Source: DUPU01 sp050952465
GTDB taxonomy: Bacteria > Bacillota > Dehalobacteriia > Dehalobacteriales > Dehalobacteriaceae
Reading direction: 5' to 3'
Length of the DNA stretch: 64,000 nucleotides
Assembly: GCA_050952465.1 (NCBI GenBank)
Contig: JBMNKZ010000002.1
Coordinates: 186,001 to 250,000, forward strand
Position 1 is the first letter of the stretch. Every line of letters begins with the position of its first letter. Below are positions 54,358 to 63,998 of this stretch, piece after piece. The translations under genes and the position numbers were made by a program. Below the pieces are notes generated by a model. That model did no database searches. It saw only the letters and a list, made by a program, of their open reading frames with translations, and had not been told where the DNA came from.

Positions 54358-55314
54358 CTACATTTCATTTTGTTCATAGGCATTAATGATTTTCTGTACT
54401 AAGGGATGCCGTACCACATCCGATTGAGTCAAATAACAAATGCCGATTCCTGGAATGCCCTGCAAAATTTTTTCTACTTGCAGAAGCCCTGACTGATGTC
54501 CCTGAGGCAGATCCACCTGGGTAATATCTCCGGTCACCACTGCCTGGGAGCCAAAACCGATCCGGGTTAAAAACATTTTCATTTGTTGAGACGTGGTATT
54601 TTGAGCTTCATCCAAAATAATAAAAGCATCATCTAAGGTACGGCCTCTCATATAGGCCAGCGGAGCGACTTCTATAATACTTCGTTCCATATACTTCTGA
54701 GCGGTTTCCATACCTAAAACGTCATATAAGCTATCATATATAGGCCTTAAATACGGATCTACCTTATCCTGCAAATCACCGGGCAAAAAACCTAGTTTTT
54801 CCCCCGCTTCCACTGCCGGCCGAGTTAAAATAATTCGCTTCACTTCTTTATTCTTTAAGGCCAGAACAGACATGACCACAGCCAAATAAGTTTTTCCTGT
54901 ACCGGCTGGCCCAATGCCAAAAACAATGCCGTTTTGCTTAATAGATTGCATATATTGGTACTGCCCCAAAGTTTTAGCTTTAATCTGTTTGCCCCTGGGG
55001 GTAACATAGATAGTCTTAGTTAATTTATCCGCAATTTTTCCTTGATCTTGTCCAGCAATACTAAGAGCATAATTGATGGAAGAAGGGGTAATTTGCACCC
55101 CTGCCCTTACTAAAGTGAGCAAATGTTCAAAAACCTGTCCTGCTTTTTTTAATTCTTCAGATGTACCGGTAAGAACTATTTCATCCCCTCTGGCTACAAT
55201 GCCCGCTTTAAGGCTTTTCTCCAACAGCCTTAAATTTTCATCCCGATGTCCTAAAAGATTAGCAGCTTGTCCATTGCTCCCAATAGTAATCTTAAGCTCC
55301 TTTGTAACAGTCAA
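54358..55314 (-). CDS. phoH: PhoH-family ATPase
   Basis: The product has 318 residues: an N-terminal KH-like part, then an ATPase domain with Walker A GPAGTGKTYLAVVMSV, Walker B FIILDEAQNTT and VVTGDITQVDLPQG. PhoH-like proteins are putative RNA-associated ATPases next to ybeY in many bacteria. The start at 55314 lies 73 bases after the yqfD stop. Confidence 0.94.
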   Translation of the reverse strand: MTVTKELKITIGSNGQAANLLGHRDENLRLLEKSLKAGIVARGDEIVLTGTSEELKKAGQVFEHLLTLVRAGVQITPSSINYALSIAGQDQGKIADKLTKTIYVTPRGKQIKAKTLGQYQYMQSIKQNGIVFGIGPAGTGKTYLAVVMSVLALKNKEVKRIILTRPAVEAGEKLGFLPGDLQDKVDPYLRPIYDSLYDVLGMETAQKYMERSIIEVAPLAYMRGRTLDDAFIILDEAQNTTSQQMKMFLTRIGFGSQAVVTGDITQVDLPQGHQSGLLQVEKILQGIPGIGICYLTQSDVVRHPLVQKIINAYEQNEM

Positions 55315-55386
55315 AAAGCAAGTCCCTCCCTAATAATAATGAATATTGGAAAATGTTTTCTTCTCATTATACATTTTTTTTAATCA

Positions 55387-56613
55387 TTACTCAATGGGAA
55401 GAAATTTCCCAATATCCTCTTCTGTTTCAATAATAACTAAGGCTCTTTTTAATCCCGACCCACTTTCTTCTACCGGCCGAACATCCTGTTTTATGATTTT
55501 TGCCTGGGAGGGCAGCTGCCGCTTTACTGCCATTAAAGCACTTTGCACCGCCTGATACCAGGCTCCCTCCTCACCCCAGTTTTTTTGAAATACTTTTTCC
55601 TCACGATAGGTTTTAATGGATATTTCGACAGGTGGAAATTTACTCCTGCCCAGATTTATTTTTTTTATTTGCATCTCATTTATACTCAATTGATAGGGGG
55701 ATTTCTTCGGGCCCCAAAGTGTCACTTCCTTTTCGCCCCAAATAATCGATATCGACCGAGTGCTTTTTCCGGTCAGTTTTTTTTCCTTTTCTACTAGCGG
55801 GCATTCCCCATAACCCCGGTACCATACCTTTGCTCTCACGATCCCATCTGCCTTAACTAATTCGGACTGATAGGGAATAGATGCTTCCCCCGTTTCAGGT
55901 GCTTCGGCTTGGGGTAAAATTATCCCCGATATTAAAACCTGACCTTTAGAAACAGTTTCCCCGGGAACAACGCGAGGCTCTCCCTTCATTACTAAAATTT
56001 CTTTGATTACCCCATCTTTAAACGCAACAATATTACCAGGAGATTTATCTTTTTCTCCCGGTTCCGGCAACACTTTTTCCACGATTTCTATTTCCACCTT
56101 GGTACCTTTGGCCTTGATCGCTACCCAGGTAAGTTGGGGAATATGATTTAACAAATGCTTTTCCGTCTCTTTAAAATCCATCATCCATTTTGGTCGGCCA
56201 ATAACTACCCCTTTTTCCGCCGCTAAGCGTTTCACCATTTGTGGACTAATATTTTTCACCGGCTCTTGGCTTGTGACTTCAATAAAAAAAACAAACGACG
56301 AAAGCAAATAGAGAGTAGCGATAAATATCAATGCCCCAAAGGCAAGCATTTTTCTTCTTTTAAGCTGCTTAATCTGAAAAGGCAAACCTATCCTTCCAAC
56401 AATCTTAAATCGACAGCGGCTTTTTCTTGCCACATGTCGTAATGGCTTAATATAGGAGAGCTGCACCCGGGCTCTAACGGTACCATCTTTTTTCCAATGT
56501 ATATCCCAAATATGGATACCTCTTTGGATGGCAAAGTTAATAAAACGCTCTACTCCATCTCCTTTAATGGTGATTATTACATAACCCAAAAGATAATACA
56601 AAAACTTTTTCAA
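55387..56613 (-). CDS. yqfD: Sporulation protein YqfD
   Basis: The product has 408 residues. A membrane helix (about 95-115: MLAFGALIFIATLYLLSSFV) separates a basic cytoplasmic N-terminus from a large outside domain with EIVEKVLPEPGEKDKSPGNI and VPGETVSKGQVLISGI, as in stage IV sporulation proteins of the YqfD family. It is paired with yqfC and made in the mother cell in Bacillus. It suggests that this organism forms endospores. Confidence 0.9.
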   Translation of the reverse strand: MKKFLYYLLGYVIITIKGDGVERFINFAIQRGIHIWDIHWKKDGTVRARVQLSYIKPLRHVARKSRCRFKIVGRIGLPFQIKQLKRRKMLAFGALIFIATLYLLSSFVFFIEVTSQEPVKNISPQMVKRLAAEKGVVIGRPKWMMDFKETEKHLLNHIPQLTWVAIKAKGTKVEIEIVEKVLPEPGEKDKSPGNIVAFKDGVIKEILVMKGEPRVVPGETVSKGQVLISGIILPQAEAPETGEASIPYQSELVKADGIVRAKVWYRGYGECPLVEKEKKLTGKSTRSISIIWGEKEVTLWGPKKSPYQLSINEMQIKKINLGRSKFPPVEISIKTYREEKVFQKNWGEEGAWYQAVQSALMAVKRQLPSQAKIIKQDVRPVEESGSGLKRALVIIETEEDIGKFLPIE

Positions 56614-56626
56614 TTAAAGCCTCTCC

Positions 56627-56932
56627 TTAACCGGTAATAGTAATTTTAATTTCACTAACTTCTCCGCAGATCTCAATTTCGTCTAATTGTACATTTCGGA
56701 GTACCAAATTAGCACCGATAATATCTAGATGTCCCCGGGTAACCATGATTCTGATTTTGTTTTCTGTATATTCCATAATTCCCTTGTGATTTTCAATATT
56801 CAGCTGAAGATTCCCCAACATAGTAATCCGCGGTAAATTAAGTGCAATATCTGGAGGAATTTCTAAGATGTTGACAAAGGCACTTTTAAACTTTGCCTGT
56901 TGTCCTTTAAGTAATTCTTTCTTTCCCCTCAT
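56627..56932 (-). CDS. yqfC: Sporulation protein YqfC
   Basis: The product is about 101 residues (MRGKKELLKGQ, then LEIPPDIALNLPRITMLGNL and VTRGHLDIIGANLVLRNVQL). The YabP/YqfC family acts in the mother cell during sporulation. ATG at 56932 follows GTGGGGGCGTGATC and gives the family's usual length; an in-frame start at 57082 would cross two terminators and is unlikely. It is cotranscribed with yqfD (14-base gap). Confidence 0.88.
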   Translation of the reverse strand: MRGKKELLKGQQAKFKSAFVNILEIPPDIALNLPRITMLGNLQLNIENHKGIMEYTENKIRIMVTRGHLDIIGANLVLRNVQLDEIEICGEVSEIKITITG

Positions 56933-56985
56933 GATCACGCCCCCACTTCTATTTATAAATTTATTCCGACCGGGTATAAGATATG

Positions 56986-57016
56986 AAAAAAGCACAACAA
57001 CATGTTGTGCTTTTTT
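56986..57016. terminator. Terminator 2 after the reductase cluster
   Basis: AAAAAAGCACAACA pairs perfectly with TGTTGTGCTTTTTT around a three-base loop; U-tracts on both strands make it bidirectional. It separates the reductase genes from yqfC. Confidence 0.85.
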
Positions 57017-57038
57017 CCGGAGGATGTAATTAAAAAAA

Positions 57039-57066
57039 CAGGAGCAACCTATTTGGTTGCTCCTGT
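57039..57066 (-). terminator. Terminator 1 after the component B gene
   Basis: CAGGAGCAACC and GGTTGCTCCTG form the stem, followed on the minus strand by TTTTTTTAATTAC. It lies nine bases after the stop at 57075 and gives the cluster a double terminator with 56986. Confidence 0.85.
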
Positions 57067-57074
57067 GTTTTTGA

Positions 57075-58385
57075 TTATTCAAAATGGGTAGGTTCAGTGA
57101 CTTCGGTGGCTAAGCCGTCCAAGGCTTTTTTCACCATTGCTTTTCTCAAAGCATGCTCATCTTCTTTATTAAGATGCGGATTTCCTACCGGATGAGGAAT
57201 AGCTACAGTGGGCACGATTCTGTTGGCCCCTACTGATTCGGAAATAGTAGTAATGGTAGCCATATGCACGATCGGAATACCGTATCTTTCGATTTCTTTT
57301 ACCATCGTTGCACCGCAACGAGTACAAGTACCTCAGGTGGAGGTGAGGATCACGCCGTCTACGCCGGCTGCTTTTAGTTCCGCCCCAATTTCGGTACCGA
57401 ACTCAACAGCCTTGCTTACTGCGGTCCCCGTTCCTGTGGTAGTATAGAAGTAATCAAATACTTTGCCAATGTAACCTTCTTTTTCGAATTCCTTTAAAAT
57501 ATCCAAAGGAGCTACCCGATCAGGAATCTCATTGGCATATACCGGGTCATATCCCCCGTGGGTGGTATAGAAATCAGGTGCATCTAAAGCATCTCTGTTG
57601 CTAACATCATATTTGCCCCACTTCTGAGCGCTGGCAGATTGAATGTGATCCGGATTTCCCTCCGGTACAATTCCACCAGAAGTACAAAGAGCAATAGTTG
57701 CTTTGCTTAGATCCTTAATGGCAGGAGCCGGTTCTACCACATCAAATACCGGCATGGGCATTTCAGTTTCAAAGGGTTCACCTTTCAAGCGAGCTAAGAG
57801 CATTTCCACAGCACGCTGGGATCCTCTTTTTTCTACAAATAGGGTCTTTCTCATACCCCGGGCAATGTAGCCTTCTTCTTGGGGAGCACCAACTTCAATA
57901 CCTTTAGCCAACTTATGGGTAATATTCGCCATCAAGGGAAGAGCCTTCCTCATCCCCCCTGCGGAATCACTGGTTTTAACTACATAAGCTACTTCTTTAC
58001 AGGTATCCAAACCAGGGTTTTCTTCATACATCCCGGTAACTACCGGAATGTTTAGATTTTCTGCAACAGCTTTAGTAATTTCCGCACAGGCAACTCCGTA
58101 GCGTCCGGCATTAAAAGCAGGGCCCGCAACAAATACATCGGGAGCTAAGTCCTTAGCTGTATTTATAATGAATTTTAAAGCTTCTTCTTTATTCTCGTTG
58201 AAGTAGTTGTCCCCACAAATAATGGTTCCTACTACCTCGCCCTCACCTTTTAGCAATCCCTCAAAACCAACGGCCGGTCCAACCTTTTCCGCCCGGTATT
58301 CAGGGGCCATTCCAGCCTTGTCTTCTCCTCCTACCTGACCGAAAAACTGATTCACATAATATAATACTTTATATTTATCAGACAT
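57075..58385 (-). CDS. Glycine/sarcosine/betaine reductase component B selenoprotein subunit (GrdB/F/H-type)
   Basis: This is a 436-residue selenoprotein. Reading TGA at 57335-57333 as selenocysteine (residue 351) joins GVILTST to UGTCTRCGATMVKEIERYG, the hallmark Sec-x2-Cys-x2-Cys context of this family; read as a stop it would split the gene. ATG at 58385 follows AAGGAGG. The subunit binds the substrate (glycine, sarcosine or betaine) with the pyruvoyl partner encoded upstream and passes a carboxymethyl group to the Sec of GrdA. Which of the three substrates is used is not settled by sequence. Confidence 0.93.
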
Positions 58386-58411
58386 CACATTTTCCTCCTT
58401 TCCCAAGCGGT

Positions 58412-59698
58412 CTAATACAATCTGCAGGTGACGTTGTGGTAACCAATCTCAGAAGTTGACCCAATTACGGCATTTAATTCGCACATTAAGGTGCCATCTT
58501 CCAATAAGGCTCCATCCCAGCCCCCTGCCAGCACAGCAATAGCAGCGGCATTGCCAATTACCTTATCCGCTGGAGGTAAGGTAACCACATGACTTACGTT
58601 ACCACCGGATACCACGGCAACTGCCTCTTGAGCAGTATCGGCTAAAGGTTGAGACATACCATCCCTGCCGGCACACTCGTCGGTGATTAACTGAGTAACA
58701 ATACCTGCTTTTTCACATTTCTTACAAATCATTAACAAGTCGGAATCAGGATTTCCATAACCTTCTTCGGATACAACCACGGCATCTGCCCCAAACATTT
58801 TGGCCAACTTCAGTACATAATTGGAAACACGCAATTTCCCGGCCAGAGTTGTATGCTCAGGAACCATGATGCAACCCAGGAAGTTAATTTCTTTCCCATG
58901 CTGAGCATAAAGGTCTTCAATAACAGAGTTATTTTGGTGCTGATAGGTGGTAATCTTATCGCAAGCCGCCACACAGTTACCGCTGATTACCGCGTTATCT
59001 AATTCCTCAAAGGGATGAAGAATTGACGGAAGAATCGTCTGGGCATTTACTCCATAGATGTAAGTGTCATGTAGCAAGCCCTGGGTAATCATCATTTCAG
59101 CATATAAAACTTTGGGCAAATTCGGATATTTGGCAGTCTCTTCAAAAATGCTACCCATTTCATAAGTAAGCACTTCATCGGGAGTTACGTCTTTGCCGGC
59201 TAAACCAACAAATTCAGCTGCCCTTAATCCTGCTAATCTAACGGTTTCTTCATGGGCATGGGGAGCTAACCCGTCAACTACGGAAATATCTACTGTCAGG
59301 TTATAAGTCTTGGAGAAAGGAGTCCATTTAGCACCCTCGCCCCACATATCGATAACGCCTTCCTGGAAACCAACTACATCTCCTACGGTAACAACTGCTG
59401 CACCATATAGAACATTGGTTTTTCCTTCACCGCACTGCGCTTGTTTCGAGGTAACTCCGGGAAAACCATTATTTCCACCTTCGATTTTCACGCGTGGCTC
59501 GATCACGTCTTTTACCGGAATAATACGCACTTTTTCTCCCGGCTTGGCCACATCAAGAGCCACATCTTTAATTCTCTCATCCTCTTTAAGCTTTGCAATC
59601 AAACCTTCTTTATCTACGGTCAAAACGCCGTTTTTTACAGACGTCTCCTGACCTAACTGGATGTCTTTGATAAATATTCTCCCTATTTCCAGTTTCAA
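58412..59698 (-). CDS. Component B pyruvoyl-forming proprotein (GrdE/G/I-type)
   Basis: From the TTG start at 59698 (GGGGGTG upstream) the product has exactly 428 residues. The self-cleavage site is ISGNC242VAACDK; cleavage before Cys242 would give the two subunits, with Cys242 turned into a pyruvoyl group that forms a Schiff base with an amino substrate. KWTPFSKTYNLTV and STSEIGYHNVTCRLY at the end differ from what I recall of classic glycine GrdE, so sarcosine or betaine specificity is possible. It is 26 bases upstream of the Sec subunit gene. Confidence 0.9.
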   Translation of the reverse strand: MKLEIGRIFIKDIQLGQETSVKNGVLTVDKEGLIAKLKEDERIKDVALDVAKPGEKVRIIPVKDVIEPRVKIEGGNNGFPGVTSKQAQCGEGKTNVLYGAAVVTVGDVVGFQEGVIDMWGEGAKWTPFSKTYNLTVDISVVDGLAPHAHEETVRLAGLRAAEFVGLAGKDVTPDEVLTYEMGSIFEETAKYPNLPKVLYAEMMITQGLLHDTYIYGVNAQTILPSILHPFEELDNAVISGNCVAACDKITTYQHQNNSVIEDLYAQHGKEINFLGCIMVPEHTTLAGKLRVSNYVLKLAKMFGADAVVVSEEGYGNPDSDLLMICKKCEKAGIVTQLITDECAGRDGMSQPLADTAQEAVAVVSGGNVSHVVTLPPADKVIGNAAAIAVLAGGWDGALLEDGTLMCELNAVIGSTSEIGYHNVTCRLY

Positions 59699-59729
59699 AA
59701 TACACACCCCCTAATAAGATGTAAAGTTA

Positions 59730-60098
59730 TTACAATATTACCTGTTGTTCAGACAGTGCCGATTCTAGAAGAATTAAATCAATTGCCTGATAATCATCAC
59801 TATTAGCGATATCTTTTTTTCTGTGATCCGTGTGTCTTTTATACTTGATAATGCTATCTTCAATAATCTCGGCATACAAGAAGTCAACTTTTGATTCACG
59901 TTTGCCTAAAATTACGGAACGATAAGGTGAATATATCATACGTAAGCTCGCCGCCAAAGGATGACTAACAAGTTCGTATCCCTGGTGCACCATGTCTCTT
60001 ACTTTAATTAAAGTTTCCTCTACCGATCCGTCAATAAAAAGCACGTTCTCGTATTTTTCTTTGACAGCCGGATTGTTAGTGATGATTATACTTTTCAA
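59730..60098 (-). CDS. grdX: GrdX family protein
   Basis: The product is about 122 residues and begins (M)KSIIITNNPAVKEKYENVLF. The family is found only in glycine/betaine reductase clusters and its function is unknown. The TTG start at 60098 lies seven bases after GGGGAGGG; the ATG at 60116 overlaps this site. It sits between grdD and the component B genes. The 158-base gap upstream is AT-rich and may contain a separate promoter for grdX and component B. Confidence 0.88.
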   Translation of the reverse strand: MKSIIITNNPAVKEKYENVLFIDGSVEETLIKVRDMVHQGYELVSHPLAASLRMIYSPYRSVILGKRESKVDFLYAEIIEDSIIKYKRHTDHRKKDIANSDDYQAIDLILLESALSEQQVIL

Positions 60099-60256
60099 GT
60101 AAGACCCTCCCCTCATAGTTAATCGGACACTTATAGCGGAATGCTTATCTGATTTCTATATTGTTAATATCATTCACTACAAAAAGTTTTTATATGCAAG
60201 TTTATGTGGAATTTGCATATAGTATTTTTGCCTAAAAATAATTCGTCGTGAAATCA

Positions 60257-61423
60257 TTATAGAAAATCGTTTTTCTTTAATAATTCTAAGGCCTTTTCTT
60301 TATCTTCCGGATCAACCATGACAATGGGTCCAGTGCAGCCCATGCCGCTTTCCGCGTAGATACCGGCCTTCCATAAAACTGCCACCGCATCTTCCAGTTC
60401 CATCACTTCTATTCCAGGAATGGAATCTGTCACAGGTTTCTTCGGCGGAGCTACTACTTCTTCCTCCTCGGCATCCTTTTTTTGAGCTGCGGAAGTGTTT
60501 AGTGATTTAAGGATATTATCGAGTCCCGCCTTCTTGGCGAGCATAAATTCACGCTTGGCTTTTTCCAAGAGTTTCCCCTTGGCGCAGTCTCCGGCGTAAC
60601 GAATCGCCCCAGCAATCACCGGTGCCCCAGATGCCCGGGATATAATGCAGATAATTCGATCATAATCCTCTCCTACGCCGGGTCCATAACCCAATCCTAG
60701 GGACTCGTAACTTCCCCCGGTACTATAAGCGGAAAAGACCTTCATTAGTACATTACCGGTTAAGCTGTCGTGCACCATGATATCAGGAACACCCATTAAT
60801 AGGTCATTGCCCCGCATCACCACTCCTCCGTCAGCCCGGAGAGATTCAGTAAAGTTAATGGGATAGCCGCCTTCTTTAAGTTTCATTAAGGCTCTTTCAA
60901 CTTGTCTTGCCCCATCAATATTTAGGATGCCAACGGTGGGATTAGTCTTACCGCATGCCTTCGCTGCGGCAATTCCATAAATGGTATTTTTCAGCATGGC
61001 AGTTACCCGTTCTGTGGCAGATGTACCCGTGGTAGTAGCAAGAAACATTTCCTTTCCTTTGCCCGGAGTAATTACTCTGCCTACGGTAGAAACACCGATG
61101 GGAAAACTGTAATGCATGGTTACTGCGGAGTCCAATGTCCCGTTAAGGAGCATCTCATCCATTTTTTCATGGGCTTCTTTTTCATCCCCGGCCTCTATTA
61201 GTTCCAGTGATGTCTCAACGCCGTTTCCGATTACTACTACTTCTAAGTCCGGGTTCTGCCTTTGAGCTATTTCGGCTCCGGTAACTAATTCTTGTGGCCC
61301 ATGCTCACTGCCGAGAATGGTTAGCCCTACTCTTGTTTTTTTGCCAAAAGATCCGGTTTGAAGAGCTTCTGCCACTTCTTCAAATACTTCGGCAATTGCC
61401 TCTCTAACCTGGTTTACGCCCAT
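60257..61423 (-). CDS. grdD: Reductase component C alpha subunit
   Basis: The product has 388 residues; FGKKTRVGLTILGSEHGPQE and VVMRGNDLLMGVPDIMVHDS are typical. It resembles PlsX/phosphate acyltransferases, and with GrdC it turns the carboxymethylselenoether on GrdA into acetyl phosphate, giving ATP via acetate kinase. A polar linker of acidic and proline residues (AEEEEVVAPPKKP) precedes a short C-terminal domain. It is 36 bases downstream of grdC. Confidence 0.93.
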   Translation of the reverse strand: MGVNQVREAIAEVFEEVAEALQTGSFGKKTRVGLTILGSEHGPQELVTGAEIAQRQNPDLEVVVIGNGVETSLELIEAGDEKEAHEKMDEMLLNGTLDSAVTMHYSFPIGVSTVGRVITPGKGKEMFLATTTGTSATERVTAMLKNTIYGIAAAKACGKTNPTVGILNIDGARQVERALMKLKEGGYPINFTESLRADGGVVMRGNDLLMGVPDIMVHDSLTGNVLMKVFSAYSTGGSYESLGLGYGPGVGEDYDRIICIISRASGAPVIAGAIRYAGDCAKGKLLEKAKREFMLAKKAGLDNILKSLNTSAAQKKDAEEEEVVAPPKKPVTDSIPGIEVMELEDAVAVLWKAGIYAESGMGCTGPIVMVDPEDKEKALELLKKNDFL

Positions 61424-61459
61424 GGATTCACCCCCTTCAGGGAATTGCTGTTACCTCTA

Positions 61460-63004
61460 TTATTCATTTCTAAAGCTTTTGGCAAAATCCCGCATTGCTT
61501 CCGCAATCATGGATCTTACTTCTTCCTTATTAAAACTACTGTCCTCTTCAACTATTCCGGTATTCTTTTCCATCACAAAAGATACCCCGTCAAATAGATT
61601 GGTCAACCTACCTAAGAACAAACTTCCTTTTCCAACAATCATTGCCCGATTAATCTTTCCCTCGCGAATCATTTCACAGGCATGCCCGATAAAGGGTACA
61701 CCTGAAGGAATATGACCTTGAGTTGGTGCAAATCCCGGCATCCCAAAATCGGCAACTGCCTTCAGAAGGTCGGCTTTTCCCAATTCTCCTCTTTTTACAG
61801 CCAAGGCTCCAATCATTTTGTAATTGGCCAGAGGAACATCCCCTGCTCCAGCAGGTTCCGTAATTTCAGGATTCTGCATTTCCGGAGAATAGCGGTCTAT
61901 ATCGGGAATCTTATATCCTAACTTGTCCAGAGGATCTGACACAATCGCTGTCATTACAGCTTGAGGGGAGGCACCGGATCCAATTTTATGTCTACCGATT
62001 CCGTCAGTGCGGATCACCGGGCTGACCCCGTCATTCTCCGCAATATGAATCGCAAAAGCCCCCAGCATATCTTCCAAGGCAGGCATACCTTTTTTTACAT
62101 GATCCTTGGAATTCATCCCCAGCTTAGCCGAAGCACCACCTGCCACTACCACAACGTTTTTATAAATTCCAGATTGAGCCAAAGCCGCTGCTTCAACCAG
62201 GGCATGAGCCGGACCGGCACAAAAGCTACGGGTATCCGAGCCGGTAGCATTAACACAACCGCACATTTCCCCGATAGATTTGGCAAAGTTGCCCCCGCCT
62301 CTTTGGTTCATATCTCCGCAGGCTTCTTCGGAACATTCAATAATGTATTCTACCTCTTCGGCCTGTAGTTCCGTCTTAGCTAACAGCAGCTTTAAAGCAA
62401 ATACGGCTGATGCTTTACTTACTAAATTTTCAAACATCACATGGTCAGATAAAGCTGCATCAAATTCATGAGCTTTCTTAACACAGCCCACCAGTTTTCC
62501 TTCAAAATACATGGGCTGAGCTAAATGACCATCTACTAAACGATTGATTTCCTCTAAAGACCCCGGGTTCTTAGATAATTTATCTAAGTCTTTGATATCC
62601 CCTAGAATCGGATGCCCGGCAATCTTTTCTTTCACATCGGCTTGAAATGCCTCTTCTAAAACCACCAAATCAAAAGCATCTACTACTTTCATTAAACCGA
62701 GAAATTCATCTTCCGGCATAATTTCCCCAAATTTCCCCATACGGGAGGCACCGTTGACCGGTGCCTGATACCAAGGACGAGGAATATCTCTTAACTCATC
62801 AGGAGTCATATTACCTATGTAAACCTGATTAGGCGGGTAACTAACTGCCTCCTGATAACTTCTTAAGTGCTCGGGTAATTTCTCTAAGTGCTCTGATGTG
62901 GGGTTTTTTCGTCGTTCCGATGTTTGGGTTGTGCCATGGTGTATTAACATTTCATTTGCCTGAATTAAAGCATATGAGGCACCTTTCACCACCGGAAAAC
63001 TCAT
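61460..63004 (-). CDS. grdC: Reductase component C beta subunit
   Basis: The product has 514 residues and resembles KAS III-like condensing enzymes. VVKGASYALIQANEMLIHHG, SYPPNQVYIGNMTPDELRDI and SDTRSFCAGPAHALVEAAAL (likely active-site Cys) are recognisable. It accepts the carboxymethyl group from GrdA's selenium and, with GrdD, releases acetyl phosphate. It starts 17 bases after grdA; the order A-C-D is retained. Confidence 0.94.
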   Translation of the reverse strand: MSFPVVKGASYALIQANEMLIHHGTTQTSERRKNPTSEHLEKLPEHLRSYQEAVSYPPNQVYIGNMTPDELRDIPRPWYQAPVNGASRMGKFGEIMPEDEFLGLMKVVDAFDLVVLEEAFQADVKEKIAGHPILGDIKDLDKLSKNPGSLEEINRLVDGHLAQPMYFEGKLVGCVKKAHEFDAALSDHVMFENLVSKASAVFALKLLLAKTELQAEEVEYIIECSEEACGDMNQRGGGNFAKSIGEMCGCVNATGSDTRSFCAGPAHALVEAAALAQSGIYKNVVVVAGGASAKLGMNSKDHVKKGMPALEDMLGAFAIHIAENDGVSPVIRTDGIGRHKIGSGASPQAVMTAIVSDPLDKLGYKIPDIDRYSPEMQNPEITEPAGAGDVPLANYKMIGALAVKRGELGKADLLKAVADFGMPGFAPTQGHIPSGVPFIGHACEMIREGKINRAMIVGKGSLFLGRLTNLFDGVSFVMEKNTGIVEEDSSFNKEEVRSMIAEAMRDFAKSFRNE

Positions 63005-63021
63005 GAAATCACCTCCATAAC

Positions 63022-63465
63022 TTACCCTCGATAAGTTTTAACCTCATTTATTATGTCATCTACATCAAGTACCATTTCCATCATACTGACCTGCTCGTCA
63101 TAAACCTCTTCATTTACGTGTTCCTTCAGTTCAAATATATGGTAAGCTTTGAGTCCCAACGAGACTCCGGATAATGGACCAGCAAAGGTAGGATCGCCAG
63201 TTGATACGGTTTCCGCAGCAAGACCGGATGCTTCTGCTTCCGCGCCGCCTAAAACTACAATTAAGTCCTCTTTACCGTATTTTTCCGCTAAATCTTTAAT
63301 CCTTGCCTGGTTTTCCAGGTCCATTGCTCCAGCCGCCGTTCAGACAAAGCATTCTGTCGTTGAGAATACTACTTCTGCACCGGCTGATTTTACGCATTCT
63401 TCAATCGCCGGTCCCGGAATACCGTCACGGTCGCCGAGAATGGCCACTTTCTTGCCTTGCAGCAT
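63022..63465 (-). CDS. grdA: Reductase protein A, selenoprotein
   Basis: The product has 147 residues when TGA at 63342-63340 is read as selenocysteine. MLQGKKVAILGDRDGIPG begins the protein, and STTECFVU42TAAGAMDLENQ holds the Cys39-x2-Sec42 redox pair, as in all known GrdA. ATG at 63465 is preceded by AAAGGGGTATTCAAA. It shuttles the carboxymethyl group from component B to component C and is reset by the thioredoxin encoded upstream. Without selenocysteine decoding only an internal fragment from 63324 would appear coding. Confidence 0.95.
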
Positions 63466-63500
63466 TTTGAATACCCCTTTCTTTTATTGTTTTATTTGTA

Positions 63501-63665
63501 GGGGTTGCATAATATGTAACCCCTGCATACCAAAAAGTCTTTGTATATCGTGTAAATTTTTCCCGTTAGGGCTGCATAATATGCACCCTTATTAATGACA
63601 CAATCCATGTAGATTCTGTAAATTATTTCGTTAAATCCAAGTTAGGGTTGCATAATATGCAACCC
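63501..63665. repeat. Three palindromes between the thioredoxin gene and grdA
   Basis: GGGGTTGCATAATATGTAAC-CCC (63501-63523), AGGGCTGCATAATATGCACC-CT (63568-63589) and GGTTGCATAATATGCAACC with flanking G/C (63645-63665) share one core. The second and third also share their upstream flank (TGTAAATT..TTCGTTA...GTTAGGG). They fill the 218-base gap and could be RNA hairpins or protein sites. Confidence 0.75.
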
Positions 63666-63683
63666 AACCTTCAGGAAACAATA

Positions 63684-63998
63684 CTACGCCAGTTCATTGA
63701 GTTTTGCTTCTACATCTTCAATGGAAAAATCCTTAACTAATTCTGCAATCTTCTCACCGTTTCTGTAAAAAGCGATGGTAGGCAAACCTAAAACCTTTTG
63801 ACTGATGGCCAGCCTTTTATTATTTGTGGTATCCAAACTGCAGAATTTAGCTTTACCCTGATTTTTTTCCACCAATTCATGGACGCTGGGCATTAAAGCC
63901 TTACAAGGCTCACATTTTTGGCTCCAGAAATCAACCATTACCAAACCCTCTGCTTTTAATACCTCTGCTTCAAAGTTTTCTTTTGTTAATTCAATCAT
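63684..63998 (-). CDS. Thioredoxin of the reductase cluster
   Basis: The product has 104 residues with a thioredoxin fold; the active site reads Cys29-Glu-Pro-Cys32 (WSQKCEPCKAL) in place of the common CGPC. LGLPTIAFYRNGEKI supplies the cis-Pro. Non-standard active sites are known for thioredoxins that serve glycine reductase. It should reduce the selenenyl-sulfide of GrdA. Its start is two bases from the window edge, and a thioredoxin reductase gene may lie beyond. Confidence 0.9.
   Translation of the reverse strand: MIELTKENFEAEVLKAEGLVMVDFWSQKCEPCKALMPSVHELVEKNQGKAKFCSLDTTNNKRLAISQKVLGLPTIAFYRNGEKIAELVKDFSIEDVEAKLNELA

Noticed and set aside
57333..57335. TGA as a true stop splitting component B into two genes or a pseudogene
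   Set aside because: The flanking sequence TST-TGA-GTCTRCG matches the family selenocysteine motif and the joined length is exactly 436 residues.
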